Assembly: GCA_011754105.1 (NCBI GenBank) | Contig: JAAKDF010000014.1 | Location: 1-42,295 of the forward strand | DNA: 42,295 bases | Reading direction: 5' to 3' | From: Serratia symbiotica | Lineage (GTDB): Bacteria; Pseudomonadota; Gammaproteobacteria; Enterobacterales; Enterobacteriaceae | Made by a program: the position numbers and the translations under genes | In this document: positions 33,908 through 42,295 of the stretch, in pieces | Layout of the letters: each line of letters opens with the position of its first letter | Numbering within the stretch: the stretch's first letter is position 1 | Notes under the pieces: generated by a model | The model's database searches: none | Told to the model about the DNA's origin: nothing | Seen by the model: the letters and a program-made list of their open reading frames with translations, nothing else

Positions 33908-34462
33908 ATGCGTATAGTAGATACCTGCTACGGGCCAGTAGAGCAAGCCGTGATAGCGCGTGCAAACAAGATCCGCCTGCTGATTTGTGATGTTGATGGC
34001 GTGCTGTCTGATGGCCTGATTTTTATGGGCAACCATGGTGAAGAGTTAAAAGCGTTCAACGTGCGAGACGGCTACGGCATCCGCTGCCTAAAAACCTCAG
34101 ACATTGAGGTAGCGATCATCACTGGCCGCTCCGCTAAATTGCTGGAAGAGCGGGCAAAAACACTCTGCATCAGTCACCTCTATCAGGGGCAGTCCGATAA
34201 GCGCTTAGCTTTCTACGACCTGTTGGAAAAACTCTCGCTAACTGCAGCTCAGGTAGCCTATATCGGCGATGATCTGATCGACTGGCCAGTGATGGCGCAG
34301 GTGGGTTTAGCGGTCGCCGTGGCAGACGCGCATCCCTTGCTGACACTACGAGCCCACTATGTGACCCGCATTGTCGGTGGTCACGGTGCGGTGCGCGAAC
34401 TGTGTGACATAATTCTTTTAGCTCAAAATAAGCTGGAGGGGGCTAAAGGGCTATCGATATGA
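33908..34462 (+). CDS. kdsC: Kdo 8-phosphate phosphatase KdsC
   Basis: HAD-superfamily phosphatase that releases Kdo from Kdo 8-phosphate. The 184-residue protein (E. coli 188) has motif I DVDGVLSDG with D28 and D30, ITGRSAKLLEER, and motif III YIGDDLIDWPVM. In most relatives the motif reads GDDxxDLPVM; here Trp replaces Leu beside the Asp, a neighbouring change that should not affect metal binding. Its stop overlaps the lptC start by four bases (ATGA). Confidence 0.96.
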   Translation: MRIVDTCYGPVEQAVIARANKIRLLICDVDGVLSDGLIFMGNHGEELKAFNVRDGYGIRCLKTSDIEVAIITGRSAKLLEERAKTLCISHLYQGQSDKRLAFYDLLEKLSLTAAQVAYIGDDLIDWPVMAQVGLAVAVADAHPLLTLRAHYVTRIVGGHGAVRELCDIILLAQNKLEGAKGLSI

Positions 34463-35037
34463 GCAAAACCAAATTGTGGATCACCCTCCTGCTGGCCGGA
34501 ATCGCGTTCGCACTAATCGGCTGGAATATGGTGGATTTCAGCGATGACACTGCACCGCAGCTGATCAATGATCAGGCACTAACGTATCAGAGCGAGCACA
34601 CAGTCAACGTGGTGTACAACCCAGTCGGCAAGCTGATCTACAAGCTGGTGGCGGAGGACGTGAAATATTATACCACAGGTGAACTGAGCTGGTTTACCCA
34701 GCCAGTAATGACGCTGTTCGATAAAGATGCGATGGCAACCTGGTCAGTGCGTGCCGATCGTGCCAAACTGACTAAAAACCGGATACTGTATCTTTACGGC
34801 CATGTCGAAGTGGATAGCCTAACCGCTACCTCACAGTTAAAAAAAATTAAAACCGATAATGCTCAGGTGGATCTGATAACTCAGGATGTGTCTTCCGATG
34901 AAGTAGTGACGCTTTACGGAAAAATTTTTACCTCTAACGGCATGAAAATGCGTGGAAATCTACGTGCTAAAACCGCTAATTTGATTGATAAGGTTAAGAC
35001 CAACTATGAAATTCAGAATCGAAAAACCACTCTGTAA
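34459..35037 (+). CDS. lptC: LPS export protein LptC
   Basis: Single-pass inner-membrane protein that passes LPS from LptB2FG to LptA. The 192 residues (E. coli 191) have one N-terminal membrane helix at about residues 6-23, then the periplasmic beta-jellyroll with WFTQPVMTLFD and LYGHVEVDSLT and the C-terminal KMRGNLRAKTANLIDKV. It overlaps kdsC by four bases and lptA by 32 bases, as in other enterobacteria. Confidence 0.96.
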   Translation: MSKTKLWITLLLAGIAFALIGWNMVDFSDDTAPQLINDQALTYQSEHTVNVVYNPVGKLIYKLVAEDVKYYTTGELSWFTQPVMTLFDKDAMATWSVRADRAKLTKNRILYLYGHVEVDSLTATSQLKKIKTDNAQVDLITQDVSSDEVVTLYGKIFTSNGMKMRGNLRAKTANLIDKVKTNYEIQNRKTTL

Positions 35038-35536
35038 TCTGTTAATCGCAAGCGTAGTTATGGCCACTAGCGCGCCGGTCCTAGCGCTTAAATCCGACGC
35101 CAATCAGCCAGTAGCCATCGACTCGCTCAAACAATCGCTGGATATACAAAACAACGTCAGCACCTTCACTGATAACGTAGTGATCAAACAAGGCACCATC
35201 GATATCCGTGCGGACAAGGTGGTTATCACCCACCCGGGCGGCGATCAGAATAAAACCTATATTGAAGCGTTTGGCGACCCAGTCACATTCCATCAGATGC
35301 AGGACAGTGGCAAGCCGGTAAAAGGTCACGCACAGAAAGTTCGTTATGACGTTGCGACACAGTTGGTAACCCTAACTGGTAATGCCTATCTGGAGCAACT
35401 CGACAGCAATGTGAAAAGCGATCGCATCACCTATCTGATACAACAGCAGCAAATGCAGGCGGTTAGCGATAAAGGCAAACGTGTAACCACGGTTCTGGTT
35501 CCAGCACAGTTGCAAGACAAAAATGGGCAAAAATAA
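35006..35536 (+). CDS. lptA: Periplasmic LPS bridge protein LptA
   Basis: Forms the periplasmic bridge carrying LPS to LptD/E. The 176-residue precursor starts MKFRIEKPLCNLLIAS at 35006; the frame opens seven codons earlier without family support. A Sec signal peptide ends about residue 27 (APVLA), as in E. coli. The OstA-type domain shows DNVVIKQGTIDIRADKVV, the GNAYLEQLDSNVKSDRITYL segment and the conserved SDKGKRVTTVLVPAQLQDK. The Lys-rich tail is about nine residues shorter than in E. coli. Confidence 0.96.
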   Translation: MKFRIEKPLCNLLIASVVMATSAPVLALKSDANQPVAIDSLKQSLDIQNNVSTFTDNVVIKQGTIDIRADKVVITHPGGDQNKTYIEAFGDPVTFHQMQDSGKPVKGHAQKVRYDVATQLVTLTGNAYLEQLDSNVKSDRITYLIQQQQMQAVSDKGKRVTTVLVPAQLQDKNGQK

Positions 35537-35552
35537 GAGTAACTAATCCTTT

Positions 35553-36278
35553 ATGGCTACACTCATAGCAGAAAATCTAGCAAAAGCCTACAAAGGCCGC
35601 AAAGCTGTTGAAGACGTCAGCCTTAAGGTAAAATCCAGCGAAATCGTCGGCTTGCTAGGGCCGAACGGGGCTGGGAAAACCACCACTTTTTATATGGTGG
35701 TCGGTATTGTGCAACGTGATTCCGGTCGTATTGTGATCGACGAAGAAGACATTAGCCTGCTGCCACTACATGCCAGGGCGCGCCGTGGCATAGGTTATCT
35801 GCCGCAGGAGGCGTCGATTTTCCGTTGCCTGAGCGTATATGAAAACCTAATGGCGGTGCTGGAGATCCGTGCCGATCTCACCAGCGAGCAGCGCGAAGAC
35901 CGCGCTAAAGAACTGATGGAAGAGTTTCACGTCACCCACCTGCACGACATCCTGGGCAAAGCGCTGTCTGGAGGGGAACGCCGCCGCGTCGAGATCGCCC
36001 GCGCGCTAGCTGCAAACCCGAAATTCATCCTGTTGGATGAACCTTTCGCTGGAGTTGACCCTATTTCCGTTATAGATATCAAGAAGATCATCGAGCACTT
36101 ACGTGATAGTGGCCTGGGCGTGCTGATTACCGACCACAACGTACGCGAGACGCTGGATGTGTGTGAACGCGCCTATATCGTCAGTGATGGCAAACTGATT
36201 TCCCAGGGCACACCGGATGCTATTCTGGCTGATGAGCAGGTGAAACGCGTTTATTTAGGCGAAGCATTCCGCCTCTGA
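35553..36278 (+). CDS. lptB: LPS export ABC ATPase LptB
   Basis: ATPase that powers LPS extraction with LptF and LptG, which are not in this window. The 241-residue protein has Walker [10 protein letters not shown] (36-44), Q-loop [10 protein letters not shown], signature LSGGERRR, Walker [14 protein letters not shown] and the switch His in ITDHNVRE. It follows lptA by 16 bases and precedes rpoN by 50 bases. Intact. Confidence 0.98.
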   Translation: MATLIAENLAKAYKGRKAVEDVSLKVKSSEIVGLLGPNGAGKTTTFYMVVGIVQRDSGRIVIDEEDISLLPLHARARRGIGYLPQEASIFRCLSVYENLMAVLEIRADLTSEQREDRAKELMEEFHVTHLHDILGKALSGGERRRVEIARALAANPKFILLDEPFAGVDPISVIDIKKIIEHLRDSGLGVLITDHNVRETLDVCERAYIVSDGKLISQGTPDAILADEQVKRVYLGEAFRL

Positions 36279-36328
36279 GTACCAGCTCGTTATAAAGAAC
36301 AACGGTTAACGGAAGTAAACTTAAGATT

Positions 36329-37762
36329 ATGAAGCAAGGCTTGCAACTCAGGTTTAGCCAACAACTAGCCATGACCCCACAATTGCAACAGGCTATCCGC
36401 CTGTTGCAATTGTCCACACTGGAGCTTCAAAAAGAAATACAGTTGGCGTTGGAGAGTAATCCCCTACTTGAGCAGAGCGATCTGCACGATGAAATCAATA
36501 CCACAGCATCCAACTACCTAGAAGGTATGGATATCCGCGAGGCACTAGAACAGAAGGAAATAGCTGAAGAGTTACCATTGGACGCCACAGGGGATGAGTT
36601 CTACACCACCAGTTCTTCTTCCTGCACTAGCACCGATTACAGCGACGACGAACGGCTACTGTATCAAGGAGAAACCACCCAGACATTGCAAGATCACCTG
36701 ATGTGGCAACTGGGGTTGACACCGTTTTCCGATACCGATAGCGCTATCGCCACCTCGATTATTGATGCAGTCAACAACACCGGCTATCTCACCGTGCCTC
36801 TGGAAGAGATCCTAGAGAGCATAGGTCTCGAAACTGTAACCATGGCCGAAGTTGAAGCGGTATTAAAGCGTGTACAGCTTTTTGATCCGGTCGGCGTTGC
36901 CGCCCGCGATATACGCGACTGCTTGCTGGTGCAGCTTTCCCAATACGCTAAAGATACGCCGTATCTAGCTAAAGCTCGGTTGGTCATCAGCGAACATCTT
37001 GATTTGTTAGCCAACCACGACTTTCGCAGTTTGATGCGGTCAACCCGGCTAAAAAAAGATACACTAAAAGAGGTGATAGTGCTGATTCAGTCGCTCGATC
37101 CACGCCCAGGGCAGTCGATCATTACCGATGAATCAGAATATATCATTCCAGACGTGCTAGTGCGCAAAGCGCAGGATAAATGGATGGTTGCACTTAACTC
37201 CGATAGCGTTCCGCATCTGAAGATCAACCAGCAATACGCCGCGCTAGGCAACAGTTCACGCAATGAAGCCGATGGTCAGTTTATTCGCAGTAACCTACAG
37301 GAAGCCAAGTGGCTAATTAAAAGTCTAGAAAGCCGCAATGAAACCCTGCTAAAGGTTACCCGCTGCATTGTCGATCAGCAGCAGGCATTCTTTGAACAGG
37401 GCGAAGAACTGATGAAGCCTATGGTACTAGCAGATATCGCCCAAGCCGCGGATATGCATGAATCGACAATTTCGCGCGTCACTACGCAGAAGTTTTTGCA
37501 CAGCCCACGCGGTATTTTTGAGTTGAAATATTTCTTCTCTAGCCATGTGAATACCGACAGCGGTGGCGAAGCCTCCTCAACGGCGATCCGCGCACTGGTT
37601 AAGAAATTGATTGCGGCGGAAAACCCCGCTAAACCACTTAGCGACAGTAAACTAGTCATCCTGCTTTCCGCACAGGGAATCATCTTAGCGCGGCGTACCG
37701 TCGCCAAATACCGAGAGTCTTTATTCATCCCGCCATCTAACCAGCGTAAACAGTTAGTTTGA
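36329..37762 (+). CDS. rpoN: RNA polymerase sigma-54 factor
   Basis: Alternative sigma factor for nitrogen-related and other enhancer-dependent promoters. The 477 residues equal the E. coli length. The Gln-rich activator-contact region I ([20 protein letters not shown]), an acidic region II, the core-binding region with LVQLSQYA, the helix-turn-helix region and the RpoN box [10 protein letters not shown] near the C-terminus are all present. It stays intact although glnE and the next gene hpf are broken. Confidence 0.98.
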   Translation: MKQGLQLRFSQQLAMTPQLQQAIRLLQLSTLELQKEIQLALESNPLLEQSDLHDEINTTASNYLEGMDIREALEQKEIAEELPLDATGDEFYTTSSSSCTSTDYSDDERLLYQGETTQTLQDHLMWQLGLTPFSDTDSAIATSIIDAVNNTGYLTVPLEEILESIGLETVTMAEVEAVLKRVQLFDPVGVAARDIRDCLLVQLSQYAKDTPYLAKARLVISEHLDLLANHDFRSLMRSTRLKKDTLKEVIVLIQSLDPRPGQSIITDESEYIIPDVLVRKAQDKWMVALNSDSVPHLKINQQYAALGNSSRNEADGQFIRSNLQEAKWLIKSLESRNETLLKVTRCIVDQQQAFFEQGEELMKPMVLADIAQAADMHESTISRVTTQKFLHSPRGIFELKYFFSSHVNTDSGGEASSTAIRALVKKLIAAENPAKPLSDSKLVILLSAQGIILARRTVAKYRESLFIPPSNQRKQLV

Positions 37763-37786
37763 CCTCTATTAGAGAAGGAAGAAACT

Positions 37787-38077
37787 ATGCAGCTCAACAT
37801 GACTGGACATCACATTGATATCACCGAATCATTGCGCGAGTTCTTCACCAACAAGTTTGCCAAACTCGAATAATATTTCAACCGTATCAATTAGGTGTAT
37901 GTTGTCTTATTAAGTGTGGGAAAAATGCAGCAAATCGCAGAAGCTACGGTGCATGTGAATGGCGGCGAGTTGCACGCCTCTTAGGAAGAAGAGAATATGT
38001 ATGCAGCAATTGATAAACTAATAAACAAATTAGCACACCAATTGAGTAAACATAAAGATAAACTGAAGCAACACTGA
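37787..38077 (+). pseudogene. hpf: Ribosome hibernation-promoting factor Hpf with three in-frame stops
   Basis: Hpf helps form inactive 100S ribosomes in stationary phase. The whole 96-codon gene is in one frame from MQLNMTGHHIDITESLREFF to KHKDKLKQH, with a good ribosome-binding site, but codon 29 is TAA (37871-37873), codon 36 is TAG (37892-37894) and codon 66 is TAG (37982-37984). The first two replace the Gln codons of the E. coli protein (LEQYF and INQVY), consistent with single C-to-T changes. There is no frameshift. Without read-through only 28 residues would be made. Confidence 0.93.
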
Positions 38078-38235
38078 TATTTTGACCCCTTTCCATATGG
38101 GATCATGCTTAAGGCAACTTCAGTAATCAGCACGTTACCTGTTGAGTAACGCGCCATATGGTAACCAGAGTTAAAATAGGCGAAAAATCACATTTCTGGG
38201 CAGTGCCTTAGCCCGTGGTTTTAAGTGAAGATGAG

Positions 38236-38697
38236 ATGAACAACGAATATAGGCAATTAAGCTCGGTGCTAAACATCGAGTGCACTAAAAGCGCGGTACA
38301 CTGCACTAGTAAAAAGCGGGCTTTGGAGATTATCAGCGAACTGGCGGCCACTCAGTTCAACATACCGCCGCTGGTTCTATTTAACGCGGTGCTCACCCGG
38401 GAGCGCATGGGAAGCACCGGCATTGGCAACGGTATCGCTATTCCCCATGGCAAACTGGAAGAGGATACATCGCAGGCCGTTGGCGTGTTTATTCGTCTCG
38501 ATCAACCGATTGCCTTTGATGCTATCGACAATCAACCGGTTGATCTGCTGTTCGCTTTGTTAGTGCCAGCCAATCAGTGCAAAACACATTTGCATACCTT
38601 ATCGCTAGTCGCTAAACGCCTGGCCGATAAAAGCGTATGCCGCCGTCTGCGTGCGGCACAGAGTGACGAAGAAATTTACCAAATCATCACTGATTGA
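38236..38697 (+). CDS. ptsN: Nitrogen-related PTS EIIA component PtsN
   Basis: EIIA-Ntr, end of the regulatory phosphorelay PtsP-NPr-PtsN, which affects potassium uptake, envelope and nitrogen functions. The 153-residue protein starts MNNEYRQLSSVLN at 38236. The phosphorylated histidine is H71 in IAIPHGKLEED (H73 in E. coli). It ends at YQIITD, lacking about eight residues of the poorly conserved C-terminal tail of the E. coli protein. NPr normally lies two genes downstream, after rapZ; that part is missing here. Confidence 0.95.
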   Translation: MNNEYRQLSSVLNIECTKSAVHCTSKKRALEIISELAATQFNIPPLVLFNAVLTRERMGSTGIGNGIAIPHGKLEEDTSQAVGVFIRLDQPIAFDAIDNQPVDLLFALLVPANQCKTHLHTLSLVAKRLADKSVCRRLRAAQSDEEIYQIITD

Positions 38698-38830
38698 TAC
38701 GTTGCTAACGTGACTTACCGTCAGGGTAGTGGCTACTGTTTCACTATGATGGATCCCAGCTCTTGCTAAAATTTATAATGTTTCTAGCAGTGGTAATGGA
38801 TGTCACTAAAAATAGCAGGGGAGTGAATAC

Positions 38831-38962
38831 ATGGTGCTGATGATTGTCATCGGTTGTTCCGGTTCAGGGAAATCCGTCGTCTTGCGGGTTCTGGAGGTCA
38901 TGGGCTTTTACTGCGTATACAACTTGCCCGTGGTCTTGCTGCCGCAGCTTGCTAATGCAACT
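38831..38962 (+). pseudogene. rapZ: RapZ, N-terminal stub only
   Basis: RapZ (about 284 residues) binds the small RNA GlmZ and targets it for decay, controlling GlmS. Only the first about 44 codons remain: [20 protein letters not shown], with an intact Walker A (GCSGSGKS), then [24 protein letters not shown]. At about 38957-38962 the sequence passes into an IS5/IS903-like element lying in the opposite direction. The rest of rapZ and the usual next gene npr are gone. Confidence 0.92.
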
Positions 38963-39853
38963 TACGCATCATAATGTCGCAGCGACAGGTGATCACCAAA
39001 TAGCTGTTGTACTCTGTAGAACGCTGTTTCGGCTATCGAATGTCGGTGGTAGCCGATCATACTTTTCCTACGTGTTTTTCTCCGCTAAATAGCTGGTTCG
39101 CCAACACTTAATTTCATTCTGCATAAGTCTGCCGACCAATAACTGACTCCACTTCTAGGCGGTATTAACGACCTGATCTTCTTGCGTCTTAACTTATCAT
39201 GACATACTCGCGTATCACTCACTCGCTTATCGTAGGCCCTATCCGCTAAGGCGACTTTGATTTTACGGTACTTCTGGCAGATGAGACCTGGGAAGGCTTC
39301 CCTATTGGTGACATTGCTCAAGGAAAGGTTAGCATAGATGACCTCATGTTTTTTTGTATCTACGGCCAAATGCAGTTTTCGCCAGATCCGCCGTTTCCCC
39401 TGACTGTGTTTTATAACAATGAGCGCAATTTGTACCCGGCGTTGGGGTCTGAAACGGGACACTGACGGACTTAGACAGCTTATCAATGCAGGTTTATTCT
39501 TGGCAGTTCAACGGCACTTCATCAGTATGAAAGTGGAGTCGACGAAGCCCTGGAGGGCGCGAAGTGTCAGGCCAAAAATCCGTTTCAGCATCAATACGCT
39601 GGTCATTGCCATGCCATATTGGAATAATATTGTGGGCAACCACGCAGAGAAAGTTTTGCCTCGCAGTACCAGGCGTAAAGTGCCGTTTTATCCACCCAGA
39701 AAGTGAGTTAACCCAAAGTGATAATAGCCTTGTTTTAAGCCTTCTAGTTGATGATCTTAAAATTTTTCTTGGCCACGCAATGTCGCTATTTTGACAGAAG
39801 GAGAGTGATCTGATCCTCATGCCGGCCAAACGTTCGCTTTATTCCACAACGCC
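38957..39853 (-). mobile_element. IS5-family (IS903 group) remnant, 3'-truncated
   Basis: On the minus strand this matches the element at 20539-21601. It starts at the degenerate left end GGCGTTGTGGAATAAAGC (39853 downward) and includes ATCAGATCAC, the SVKIATLRG region, KRRIWRKLHLAVD, LSLSNVTNREAFPGL, RRKKIRSLIPP and a C-terminal HRHSIAETAFYRVQQL in shifted frames. About 35 bases around the DSTGL catalytic motif are deleted, and the right end is missing: homology stops at the rapZ stub, about 120 bases short. Inactive. Confidence 0.85.
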
Positions 39854-40346
39854 TCAATAGCCGCCAGTTTTTCCTCTTTATCAGGCTCTCGGATGTGCAA
39901 AGTTGCAGCTGCTCTACGTCATACAATACCGGCTATCGGCAACCAGCGCCGAAGTGAGACAGGATGTAACGTCGAGTTAAATAATTCATTAATTTCAATT
40001 GTTAACATCTCAGTATTCCACCGAGAGCGCAGATAGCCAAAGTCCTATGGAGAACGCTGAACGCGCAAATCAAGCATCTTCAACATCGCCTCCGTGGGCT
40101 ATTTTCGGGGGCGTCCAGGTGAAAGGCTTTCCAATCTTTCATAGCCGCCCAATTTGGGCAAATTAACCCATCGTCCGACAGAGAAACGGGCGGCATATAA
40201 GGTTTTACCTAGGTAAATTAGCGTGTTGCCACGGTATAATATCAACATGGCGATAAGGCGTCTGGCATAATTTTTATCTGGTGTTTTCTAGATAATTTTT
40301 GCATATAGCGTCGTTCATGTTGAGGGATAGGTGCTATAATCGGAAT
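39854..40346 (-). pseudogene. IS630-family transposase, N-terminal half
   Basis: On the minus strand this reads as the first about 160 codons of an IS630-type transposase. Visible parts are PIIAPIPQHERR, then RRLIAMLILYRGNTL, LYAARFSVGRWVN, the segment SLSPGRPRK, TEAMLKMLDLRVQRSP, TEMLTIEINELFNSTL, HPVSLRRWL and REPDKEEKLAAIEA. The start codon is ATT (40344-40346) where ATG is expected, a frame change occurs near 40270 and three stops follow. The C-terminal DDE catalytic half is absent; the IS5/IS903-like left end begins exactly where it breaks off. Confidence 0.8.
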
Positions 40347-41324
40347 AAATTAGTCCGGTTGTTATGGGTTGTGATGTTTACGATTGATCAGATCGCTCAA
40401 ACTAGATTAAGTTCCTTCAGTGATCTACTATTTAGGCGCAAGTATTAGTTGGTGATGGCGCGGGGAAGCTGGCTAACCACGAACAGACATTGATAATAAA
40501 TCACTGTCGGGTAATAGTAGCCATCGAGATGGCAGCGTAGTTAGGTAGATCTACAAGACAGCAGTGGTAATGCGTTTCTTAGGCGGAGCCAGTATAACAG
40601 GCTGTAATATTGCGCGTGGCTATGAACCAACAGCTTTTAAGCCTTCACATGGTTGGAACCGTTGGGTTTTGGACAACAGTGCAGGTTACATGGTATCGAC
40701 GACGCTCCGTTCGTCTCTAGCGATTCCCAGCAGCACGCTCACAACTGGGGAGCATCGGTTTCAGGTTGTGTAAATACCTTTGGGTATCTTCATGCAGGAT
40801 CTGCGTGTCATAGCTCATAGAAGTGCCATGTGTGACTGCATCAGTCAACAGACTGAGACAGTATATAGTGGTAAATGGGCAGCGTGGCGGCGTTTATCAA
40901 CACACTTTTCATCGGTTATTGCACCTAGATGAAGAGGGCATAATAAAAAATCAATAACTGAGCCAAAATATTAAAGCGTGCTGCAGTGGCAACAGCGGCG
41001 AAGTTTGTTAGCCGTTAACGCTTTGGCGCAGGGTAGATTTCACGTTTCTGGTGTATTGATCCCGCTGACGGTTTGGCACCCCGGCTTAAACTATTTAGGA
41101 CGACTAACACGGATAAGAGGTGTTGCAACGCTGGTAAAAGGTGAGTAAAATTGTAAAGAGTAATGACTGAGATTGATGTATGCCTCTACGTCATGGACAA
41201 TTGAATTTGATAATAAATTGCAAGATAGTATGCTAAATTGGCTCATTTATGAGCAAAAGTGCGCGTAACGCAATTTTTTTGTTGCATAGGCCTCCAGCTC
41301 TACCTAAAATGATTTTTACTTGAT
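40347..41324. other. Long non-coding or fully decayed region
   Basis: About 980 bases with no recognisable gene. The longest open frame (40564-40773, 69 codons) starts MVMRFLGGASITGCNIARGY and resembles nothing I know. In E. coli the tRNA-tuf operon follows murB, birA and coaA; I could not recognise any of them here in any frame. The last about 120 bases hold the likely tRNA operon promoter. The rest is probably an old pseudogene or material brought in by the rearrangement at the IS cluster. Confidence 0.5.
41207..41234 (+). promoter_or_regulatory. Predicted promoter of the tRNA-tuf operon
   Basis: TTGATA (41207-41212) and TATGCT (41229-41234), 16 bases apart, fit a sigma-70 promoter about 90 bases before the first tRNA, in an AT-rich stretch. 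Predicted from spacing and consensus only. Confidence 0.4.
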
Positions 41325-41400
<76 letters not shown>

Positions 41401-41424
41401 TTCAAGTTTCAATAATTAAAAGTT

Positions 41425-41509
<85 letters not shown>

Positions 41510-41716
41510 AATTTTGCCTTTAGCAACTGACTGAAGAGCAGTAAACCTCGCAGCAGTTAGTTCAATGCAAAAAGAAAAGGCGAAAAGTCTTTAATGAGAT
41601 TCCGTTTTGCTACGCGCTAAACATAGGCGGCTCGAAAGATAAGAGCTACGTGACAAACAATCTTGCTCTCTATCGCTAAATTTTACAGAAAAATCTGATA
41701 GCCGAGTTCTCAGGAT

Positions 41717-41791
<75 letters not shown>

Positions 41792-41797
41792 AGATGT

Positions 41798-42295
<498 letters not shown>

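Noticed and set aside
37871..37984. Stop-codon recoding or a split-gene system in hpf
   Set aside because: Neighbouring genes use TAA and TAG as normal stops, no recoding signal is visible, and both TAA and TAG occur; simple pseudogene decay explains it.
40564..40773. 69-codon open frame as a novel small protein
   Set aside because: No recognisable motif, no clear ribosome-binding site, and it lies in a decayed region; length is within chance expectation.

Overview
The window looks like a chromosomal piece of a gammaproteobacterium of the order Enterobacterales, closest by gene order and protein similarity to Serratia and its relatives. It shows the mixed state of a recently host-restricted symbiont: intact, strongly conserved core genes sit beside many freshly broken ones and fragments of insertion sequences. 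Base composition is near 50% G+C by eye, not AT-rich, which suggests early genome reduction. A Serratia symbiotica-type insect symbiont is the most likely source; that is an inference from pattern, not a database result.

Layout. (1) 1-450: broken IS200/IS605-family element. (2) 724-4812, minus: macromolecular-synthesis operon rpsU-dnaG-rpoD. (3) 5153-8400: tsaD, plsY remnant, folB, cca; uppP, found between folB and cca in E. coli, is absent. (4) 8502-13052: three decaying genes, ygiM, ygiF and glnE. (5) 13145-17894: intact hldE, ubiK, FMN riboswitch plus ribB, ygiC and ygiB. (6) 18048-19509: tolC pseudogene. (7) 19775-21971: nudF, then a yqiB 5' scrap, an IS5/IS903-like element and a yqiA 3' scrap; cpdA is gone. 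(8) 21972-26461: parE and parC, both topoisomerase IV subunits. (9) 26531-31556, minus: mlaFEDCB, ibaG, murA. Two related copies of a small palindrome-ended repeat lie in opposite orientation at the two ends of mlaFEDCB. (10) 31979-38962: yrbG pseudogene, then kdsD-kdsC-lptC-lptA-lptB-rpoN, an hpf pseudogene with three in-frame stops, ptsN and a rapZ stub. (11) 38957-40346: IS5/IS903-like remnant lying against an IS630-family remnant, at a synteny break. (12) 40347-41324: no recognisable gene. (13) 41325-42295: tRNA-Thr(TGT), tRNA-Tyr, tRNA-Gly, a degenerate tRNA-Thr(GGT), and the start of tuf.

How the genes work together. What is retained is information processing (primase, sigma factors, topoisomerase IV, tRNA maturation, EF-Tu) and outer-membrane construction: KdsD/KdsC make Kdo, HldE makes ADP-heptose, LptA/B/C move LPS, Mla maintains lipid asymmetry and MurA starts peptidoglycan. 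FolB, RibB and UbiK serve vitamin and quinone supply. What is being lost is regulatory or accessory: GlnE, CpdA, RapZ, Hpf, TolC, YgiM, YgiF, YrbG and the PlsY route. I found no CRISPR array, prophage, secretion system or clearly novel multi-gene system. The most unusual structures are the repeat pair around the mla operon, the 28-bp perfect inverted repeat inside the first transposase, and the in-frame-only decay of hpf.
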